Source: Sialis fuliginosa (Eukaryota; Arthropoda; Insecta; Megaloptera; Sialidae). Taken from it: a stretch of DNA of 64,000 bases. The stretch is taken from contig OY540809.1 of NCBI GenBank assembly GCA_961205875.1, forward strand, positions 22,022,267-22,086,266, read 5' to 3'. The first letter of the stretch is position 1, and each line of letters opens with the position of its first letter. The notes under the pieces are model-generated. The model did no database searches and was not told the origin of the DNA. It saw only the letters and a list, made by a program, of their open reading frames with translations. Position numbers and translations under genes: made by a program. This document shows positions 57,657-64,000 of the stretch, one piece after another.

Positions 57657-58599
57657 AATAAAATCGAATCTTATATAATATGTAAATATAATATAAACAA
57701 TAAACAATTTATCTGTAAAATTCTAGTTAGACTTGAAAACTACTGTGCCGATTTTAAAGCGATTTTCATTAATACATATTATTGTATTATTTTAAGTTAT
57801 AATATATCATCATGCTAGCATACAAGATGACAAGTGAAGAATTATGTTGCGAATGTAAGAAGAAAAATGAACACCGGTATATAAAGAAAAATCGATACGC
57901 TGGCTAAAACTATAAAAGACATTTTAATATCATATATGGGACTTGTGTACGTAATGTAAGGTTCAAAATTTCAAAGTACATAAAAGTTAAAAACAGTATA
58001 TGTACGTCTATCTTTAATGTATATATATAATATAACTTACTACATACATTTCTATAATTTTATACCGCCATGTTTAGTTTTGGATTTTGTTGTTATTAAT
58101 ATAAAAACTCACGAGAATATACAGTAAATGTAGTCTACATAATTTTATAGCAACAAAAAATCTCTCGTGCGCTATATACCTACAATTAATCGTTACAAAT
58201 AAAAATACGGACATATGCGAGTAGAACTCGCGCCCTGAGAGTTTCGTATCGTTATATAAAACTTAATTATCAACTATTATATAGTTAGTTACGTAGACAA
58301 TATACCCGATTTCCAAGGCGCCTGTCTTTATGTAGACTCTGTTTGAAGGAAAACACAAAATATAGTATGTCATGTAAGAATTCCACATAGAATTAGAAAT
58401 TAATGATTTTCAGATTTTTTCCTTTGTGTTATGAGACCTTCCTTCGTGCCAAATTTCAAAATTCTAAGTCAACAAAAAATACCCTATAGGTTTTGAATCA
58501 AAATCTATATATGTAAGTATTAATAAATGAACATCGAAAATTGTCGTACGTTTTTTTAGTATTTGTTATAAAAGGAGGTGAATGAAACTTATATCATTC
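57657..58599. other. AT-rich spacer with a repeat-like patch
   Basis: At 58205-58250 the reverse reads ctcagggcgcgagttctact then cgcatatgtccg, a B-box-like gcgagttctactcgc word that recurs in insect repeats, but it is single here. No tRNA fold is convincing. Confidence 0.35.
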
Positions 58600-58607
58600 G
58601 AAAGGTA

Positions 58608-58672
58608 CTGTGCCATAGATGTGCACAAAAACATCATGTGTATATGTTGCCGTTAAGGCAGGTATATTTTAC
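58608..58672 (+). repeat. direct repeat, copy 1 of the ccatagatgtgcac block
   Basis: gtactgtgccatagatgtgc through tatgttgccgttaaggcagg recurs at 58914-58974 (gtactgttccatagatgtgc … gttgccgttaagacagg), about 307 bp downstream. Confidence 0.75.
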
Positions 58673-58696
58673 CTGCCTTAACGGCAACATATACAC
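58638..58696. repeat. perfect hairpin, 27-bp arms, 5-nt loop
   Basis: gtgtatatgttgccgttaag plus gcaggta is followed by tattt and then the exact complement (tacctgccttaacggcaaca, tatacac). All 27 pairs are perfect. The hairpin ends copy 1 of the direct repeat; copy 2 has only one arm. Confidence 0.93.
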
Positions 58697-58913
58697 ATTA
58701 TTTCCCCCTCGCTATTTGTTTATTTCCCCTCGCATCGTTCAACAGCATAGCAATGCTCCTAGCGCCACCAAGCGGCAAAAATAAATAGTTTTGGGTTTCT
58801 GTCAAACGTAGATAATGCGTATATAGATTTCAATTCGCGTTCAGTTGCAGTGTTTTTATTTGGAAATTTTTGTTGTAAAGGCAGGTTAAGTTAGGTTAGG
58901 TTATGTTCGGTAC
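58697..58913. other. unique segment between direct repeats
   Basis: Contains a CTCF-like site at 58760-58777 and a ttaagttaggttaggttatg run (about 58887-58906) that resembles the insect TTAGG telomere repeat, though it is only two or three degenerate units. A tatatag / tcagt pair near 58820 and 58841 is too closely spaced for a standard core promoter. Confidence 0.4.
58760..58777 (-). promoter_or_regulatory. CTCF-like motif
   Basis: tagcgccaccaagcggc; its reverse, gccgcttggtggcgcta, fits the GG-GGCGCTA core and upstream CC of the CTCF consensus with a few mismatches. Confidence 0.35.
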
Positions 58914-58974
58914 TGTTCCATAGATGTGCACACACAAAAAAATATGTGTGTATGTTGCCGTTAAGACAGGTAAA
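58914..58974 (+). repeat. direct repeat, copy 2 of the ccatagatgtgcac block
   Basis: Matches 58608-58672. After gttaagacaggta it reads aaatata, which is the reversed loop of the hairpin in copy 1. Confidence 0.72.
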
Positions 58975-59329
58975 ATATAGGTCGAATTTCGACCATAGAC
59001 GATACTAGTAATAGGCATTGAAAAACATTTTATTGCATTGAGTTAGAAACTTGATTTTTTTACTGTAGGTACTACGAGGCTGTAGAACTTAGTATTTGAT
59101 ATTAATTTCTTGACTGACAGACAGAAAGACAGACAACAAATATATAATGATCCTATAAAAAAAGGTAATAATCTAGGAAACCATAAAGGTTAAATATGAA
59201 AAAATAAATAAAATTCTATCATATTGAACAACAGCACATTTCAACTCGGAGAGATATCTTTTATAGTTTATGTGTCATTTATTTTAAAAATTACGATGTT
59301 TACCATAAGGATAAAGAACACAAACGAAG
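58975..59329. other. AT-rich spacer
   Basis: A gacagacagaaagacagac run at about 59116-59134 is typical of repeat tails. Nothing else recognised. Confidence 0.4.
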
Positions 59330-59580
59330 ACCCGTGCGAGCGTGTGTATTTTTGAAACACCGGAAGCGAATCGAGGGATATACGTATTGATTGTCGTCGA
59401 GCAGTATAATTGTGCTTCCCGTTGGCCGTGCGAGCGGAAAGATAATGGCCTTGCTGCCACTAGATGGTGCTATAAATCGCCTCGCGACGCTCGACTGCGA
59501 TATTCCCTCACCCCCCGCCTAACCTCGACGCTTTTCCACCCGGACAGATCGTTTAAAGACGCCTCCCTCTACCGATAATC
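59330..59580. promoter_or_regulatory. G+C-rich unique island, candidate regulatory element or exon
   Basis: The most G+C-rich 250 bases of the right half, with no repeat match. A 78-codon plus frame (59342-59578) spans it, rich in Arg, Ser and Cys, with no recognised domain. The island contains a CTCF-like site at 59456-59471 immediately before tataaat (59471). It may be an insulator or promoter, or a coding remnant. Regulatory function is inference from composition and motifs. Confidence 0.3.
59456..59471 (+). promoter_or_regulatory. CTCF-like motif
   Basis: gccactagatggtgct matches the CCACTAGATGGCGC form of the CTCF core except for one base. Confidence 0.38.
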
Positions 59581-59779
59581 TTAACTCTCTTCATTAGAAT
59601 AGTATAAATCCATTTAGTTCAGAGCCTATTGTTTTCACTTACACGGTCTGATTTGAATACAATAACAACTGGAGCTCGGAATATGCGATTGGTGAATAAA
59701 AATTAAATAGATCAAAATTTTAATGCGAAATTTATCTGTTACGTAACCTATATATTATTTTTAAACACACATACAGTCA
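59581..59779. other. spacer
   Basis: Nothing recognised. Confidence 0.4.
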
Positions 59780-60004
59780 GATACGAAAAAAATGGTGTGT
59801 GTAGCAATGTCCATGCGTTAGAAGCTATACTTATTTGGCGTTATTGAAAAACAATTACAAAAATTAACCTCAAATAATATAAAAAATTGATTATACTTAT
59901 TTTATGAATAGAATATTTCTTTCAAATATTAAAATCTTAGTTTCGAAAAAAACATATTTGAAACAAGAAAATATTTATTTAATAATCACATGCACAATAT
60001 TAAA
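59780..60004 (+). repeat. V repeat copy
   Basis: aaaatggtgtgtgtagcaat, tccatgcgttagaagctata, attaacctcaaataatata, ttcaaatattaaaatcttag and acaagaaaatatttattta align with 33130-33345. It abuts an R fragment. Confidence 0.65.
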
Positions 60005-60336
60005 TTAATCACCGATATTAATGAAACTTGGTTGGTTGGTTGAGTTTTGCTAAAAAAAAGAATTAAAATCGTGTGTCCGGGGGAGGGGTAACACCCCAAA
60101 ATATTTATTTTTTGAAGATAAGATTTTATAGAATCTTTTTTGTAGAGCATTCTCTTACAAAGATTTATCTCAATTTACTTTAAAAATCGTCATTTGTTTT
60201 TTATAACCGTTATTTACTTTGAACAGAAAAATTTGGATTTAGATTAAAATTATCAAATATTAAAATTGTTTGATAATTAACTCTCTTTGATAAATTTACC
60301 ACGAGGAAGCACTGTGCATTCACTTGGCAGATATTT
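60005..60336 (+). mobile_element. R element copy 5, 5'-truncated
   Basis: Starts within R at accgatattaatgaaacttg and ends cacgaggaagcactgtgcat then cacttggcagatattt. The left end is missing. Its last ~294 bp are duplicated in tandem immediately downstream. Confidence 0.75.
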
Positions 60337-60342
60337 ATATAT

Positions 60343-60636
60343 AGTTTTGCTAAAAAAAAGAATTAAAATCGTGTGTCCGGGGGAGGGGTAACACCCCAAA
60401 ATATTTATTTTTTGAAGATAAGATTTTATAGAATCTTTTTTGTAGAGCATTCTCTTACAAAGATTTATCTCAATTTGCTTTAAAAATCGTCATTTGTTTT
60501 TTATAACCGTTATTTACTTTGAACAGAAAAATTTGGATTTAGATTAAAATTATCAAATATTAAAATTGTTTGATAATTAACTCTCTTTGATAAATTTACC
60601 ACGAGGAAGCACTGTGCATTCACTTGGCAGATATTT
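60343..60636 (+). repeat. tandem duplicate of the R copy 5 right part
   Basis: Repeats 60043-60336 at a period of exactly 300 bp. I see a single base difference (caatttactt against caatttgctt at 60171/60471), so the duplication is recent. Confidence 0.92.
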
Positions 60637-62236
60637 TTCAATAGTCATAAATTACTGTTTTATAAACTGCATAGATTTTTTCTATAGATGGTTATTTTAT
60701 TTGGTTATAATTCAGCTCAAAGTACCTACCTCTTTGGTCTGCACACATGTAAATTGAAATGCGTTGATGGAAATTTATCTCTTTGAGTATATTTTTTTTG
60801 TTTTTTTTTTTTTTTCGCGAATGTTTTATAAACACTCTCCACGGAATCGAATTCAATGCTTGTTCGTTTTAGTATTTCTGTATTTGCATTTGTAAATTGC
60901 ATTTCAGTAATTTGCGAATCTATATTACATATTTAAAATTACTTTTTTTTAAACATTTTTTTTCTGAAACTAATGTTACAAAATCAATATTTCAGGCATT
61001 TCTGTTGAAAATTATTCCGGTTCTGGATGAATCTGATAAAAAAAGTAATCCGGTTAAAAAAAGATCTCCTAAAAACCTGTTTAATGTAATCTAGAGGTAA
61101 AAAACATTGTAGAAAAATTTTTCATACTCAAAAAGTTTATCCCGATCCCAAAATATCAAATTTAAAAAAAAGGTACTTTTCAAACGCTTCCAATCCAGTG
61201 TTGAAATGTCAGTCAATGCTTAAATATAAGTGTCAACGATAAAAATAGAAAACGCACGAAAAATAATAAGTTATAAATATTGTTTCGTACCTTGTTGTAA
61301 TAATTCTACTCACAAAACTCCTAGAAAAATATTTATAACAGTGTCAGAAGGAAACTTTGGAAAAAATTAAAACTAAGGTTATTCTATATATAAGTTGCAA
61401 TATACACAATAATAGTATACTCTAGAAATTACGGCTTTCTAAGGGCAACAATCCCAAATTTGAGGAGTTAGCCTCATTTTAAGTATTCTTCTATATAGTT
61501 TTTATAACTCACGCGTTGAAACTTTGTAAACAACATTGACAGCTAGACAGAACATGAATTATGACATTACAAACGCTTCAATAAAGCTTATTTTTACGAC
61601 TTTTAATATTGAATAATTTAAAATTGAGCAATAAAATAATCTTTGCAATTAAGTAATAGAAAAGGTATGTCAAAAATTTCCGGAATTCTTTATTATGTTT
61701 TATTAATTGATGAACTTCGTATTTTAATTATCGACTTTTCGATCAATTCAATAAATAACAAGATATTATCAAAATTTATTTAAGAAAAATCTCATTTTCA
61801 TAATATGCAAAGTAAATACAAAAAGGGGATTTGAGGAAACACCTGCAAAGATATTTTATTAGGCTATTTGTTGCTGATTATCATATACGCGCTAGGTCTT
61901 CGTTCTACAAACATAAACAATACTTAGCGAAACTGAAAATCGAAAGAAAACAAGCCAACTCGATATTTAGGTCAATGTAAATATTAGCGTATTCCAGTTT
62001 ATCATTTGTCAAACAATATTAATTGTTTTCGTTTTGAATATTAATATTTGATGTAATCTTTAAAATGGATGAATAATTAAACGTCTGTATAATTTTGAAA
62101 TTATGCGGAGTTTAACTTCGATCAATTCATTGATTTTATAACCTTTCTGGAAATAGATTTGATAAATTATTGTTATAATTTTATTTTTAATAAATATCTC
62201 CGTGTACTGATCATCATATTTTGGTATAGATCTAAG
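60637..62236. other. AT-rich spacer
   Basis: A T-run lies at 60801-60815. The 65-codon frame at 60897 shows no recognisable features. No gene or repeat recognised. Confidence 0.45.
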
Positions 62237-62402
62237 CTTCTGGATATAAGCCGAGTCAATTTTGTCGTGTTATCGACCAACTTTTCATTACACATTCAGG
62301 GCTCTTCTAAAAGTGCAAAGGAGGTCTTAAAAGAGTCCTGAAGATGTCCACTGTAATATGTGACGATAACACGATCAAACTGATGAGGCTTGTACCCAGA
62401 AA
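62237..62402. repeat. X inverted repeat with central ctgaagatg motif
   Basis: Arms of 39 bp (62237-62275 and 62364-62402) pair with some mismatches: ttctgg-tataagcc … gtgttatcg against cgataacac … ggcttgtacccagaaa. Between them lies cctgaagatgtcc … gacgataacacg. This central layout recalls the ctga-ga … cgaaac signature of hammerhead-type motifs in some retroelement ends, but here the second part is gataac. The small hairpin at 51635-51721 is a shortened relative. The 60-codon frame at 62159-62341 ends in this element. Confidence 0.55.
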
Positions 62403-63716
62403 CTATGGTTCATATCCATATCAATGCGGAAGCCTCAAAACTTATATATTATGTACATACTTATTTTTATTCAGGTATATTTTTGATTTTAAATATTATA
62501 TATTTTAATTTTAATTACCTTATTAGATTTTAAAATTTCGATGCAAATATACGAAACACATACGGAAATTGTTTTGGACTTAAACTATAACTTAGGAACA
62601 GAGCTTTCGAATGTCGATTGGTGATTTTTAATTATTCATTATAGGAGGGGGGGGGGGATATTTCAGCTAAAATAGTTAAGGAGGTGAGTTCCAAAACTCG
62701 TTCAATAAAAAAACGAGATGCAGTGGATTTTGAAATAATTTTTGACATTCCTTCATATGGTGATGTCAGTTTTGCTTGCATAAGAAGTTATATATTTTTG
62801 GCGTAGTGACATCTAGCGTACAAATGCAAAGCTAAAACCCCGTTTCAACGACTATCATAACTTAACCTAACTTTAGAATGTTAAATAGTATCCGTTTCAT
62901 GGTGTGCTTGTATCGTTGCATACAACGCCTAAAGAATTATAATTTTAATTTATAAAAAAAAACTGATTTGGAAATATACGCATGCGAAGCCTCAGATAAA
63001 TTCAACTAAATTGAACGATATTTAGCGACCTGAAAGAGAGTTTAAATACAGCTGAAACGGGTAATTTACATATAAAGAGATGAAATCTACAGCATTTACA
63101 GTAAATTCATCCACTGACTTGTGCGGCAGTTTTTCCTTCCAAACCAAACATATTTTGACGTTAAGACTTCTTTTTGTAGAAACCCCGAGTTCATGAAATA
63201 TACAATGACGGTAGTGGGAGTTATAAATAACTTGTACTTTATCTATTTTCCCAGGCCCGATACCCACCCAAAGAGAGGTTTTCTATAACTCCGCCCTCTA
63301 CATTTCATTTTCGACATCGCTGCTAGCTTCACTCTCTGATCAAAGATTACTTTTTGCTCTTATATTCACTTTGAACCTGAAAGTGCTTTGAGATATTTAT
63401 AATGATACATATTTTTAACTCAACTCGTAAATCACTTTATTTAACGAAAACTTGATAAATTTGTATATCAAAGATCTCTGTGTAAATGGCGTAATTTAAT
63501 AATTATATGAATTTTTCTTTCTTGAAAATATAAATACACTTTCCATACATGAATAAATCTAGATTGTGGCCTTATTTTTGAAATAAATTGCTAAATTTGA
63601 TCACTAGATAATAAATAAAAACATTTACTGTCCATTTCTTCTTCTGAAATAAATAAATTATGAAACATTGAATGAATACAAGGTTAGTATATGTATAGGT
63701 TGCCTCATAACTTTTT
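62403..63716. other. spacer with scraps
   Basis: A run of 11 G lies at 62647-62657. At 62800-62880 a fragment (gtagtgacatctagcgtaca, gactatcataacttaaccta) matches the inside of the CGCG-tail repeat at 23850-23910. A minus frame of 81 codons (63022-63267) lies in a less A+T-rich unique stretch; it is not recognised and could be a remnant. Confidence 0.4.
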
Positions 63717-63750
63717 GACCAATCAGCGGCTGCGTGTGATGACGTCACCC
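63717..63750. promoter_or_regulatory. CCAAT box plus CRE pair
   Basis: gaccaatcagcggc (NF-Y type CCAAT box, 63717-63730) lies 10 bases from a perfect CRE palindrome TGACGTCA (63740-63747). The pairing is typical of regulated promoters. The same combination can also occur inside repeats, and no transcript start or coding exon is visible next to it. Confidence 0.3.
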
Positions 63751-64000
63751 TGAGGAACCTTTAAACGTTGTTTCACATATTAAGGTTTTTTTCAAATTAT
63801 TTCGAATTTTTGGATATTTGTATATAAAAAAAGTAAATATTATTGTTTATTACAGAAGCACAAATTATTACATATAATATTTCTTCATAAAAACTTTAAA
63901 ATGATGTCAGAAATCAATGCTTAAAGAAAATACATTTCTTGGTTACACATAAAAAAACACTTGTTTAAAACTATAATAATAAAATAATAAAAATTTAGAT
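63751..64000. other. AT-rich end of window
   Basis: No gene or repeat recognised. Confidence 0.45.

Noticed and set aside
58205..58250. tRNA gene or tRNA-derived SINE head
   Set aside because: Only a B-box-like word is present; no A box, cloverleaf or second copy was found.
58820..58846. TATA box plus initiator
   Set aside because: The spacing from tatatag to tcagt is about 23 bases, shorter than a standard core promoter.
58887..58906. Interstitial telomere array (TTAGG)n
   Set aside because: Only two or three degenerate units; such short runs are common outside telomeres.
62380..62402. ctgatga … agaaac in the right X arm as a hammerhead ribozyme core
   Set aside because: The nucleotides between cannot form stem II with the required closing pair, and the related copy at 51690 reads ttgacat at this place, so the word is accidental.

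Overview
This 64 kb window is eukaryotic, very A+T-rich (roughly three quarters A+T by eye) and almost certainly from an insect nuclear genome. The basis is the large number of insect-style short interspersed repeats: CGCG-tail repeats ending in acagctagt, 'ccgacttcaaaaaagg' repeats, TTAA-flanked piggyBac-like MITEs, TA-flanked mariner/pogo-like MITEs and hAT MITEs, plus a short ttaggttagg run. The order cannot be fixed from sequence alone; Lepidoptera and Hemiptera both fit. No complete protein-coding gene, rRNA, tRNA, CRISPR array or intact transposase was recognised. Every open frame is short (121 codons or fewer), and the longest ones lie in repeats. The only coding candidates are a 50-codon frame at 27849-28001, which could be a first exon, and an exon-like G+C island on the minus strand near 950-1045.

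Layout. 1-5.3 kb: AT-rich spacer with an AGGTACTGG MITE and repeat fragments. 5.3-15.1 kb: a cluster of foldback elements (5953-6907, 9974-10841, 12730-13410, 14478-15122); the one at 9974 sits inside an older repeat. 15.5-23.2 kb: an R element, a piggyBac MITE with clear CTAGAA-type ends (17850-18337) and two copies of the Q element, the second bounded by 48-bp direct repeats. 23.6-30.2 kb: CGCG-tail repeats, a diverged tandem array, a unique promoter-like stretch leading to the 50-codon frame, and a pogo-like MITE filled by an R element. 30-38 kb: W repeats, a short hairpin and a 1.37 kb foldback with nearly identical ~545-bp arms. 38-48 kb: mostly unique AT-rich DNA with a 300-bp TTAA MITE, a hAT MITE with perfect 8-bp target duplication and a second pogo-like/R composite. 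48-57 kb: a minisatellite, nested MITEs and an unfilled pogo-like element. 57-64 kb: a perfect 27-bp-arm hairpin, two CTCF-like sites around a G+C-rich island, a recent 300-bp tandem duplication and a CCAAT plus CRE pair.

Taken together this looks like intergenic or long-intron DNA in which nonautonomous DNA transposons of several superfamilies have accumulated. The main biology visible is transposition: target duplications, empty/filled-site comparison and nesting give a relative order of events. Several G+C-richer unique islands (12.1, 27.2-27.9, 38.3, 50.0, 59.4 kb) are the best places to look for conserved regulatory DNA or missed exons. Element class names rest on termini and target duplications, not on encoded enzymes.
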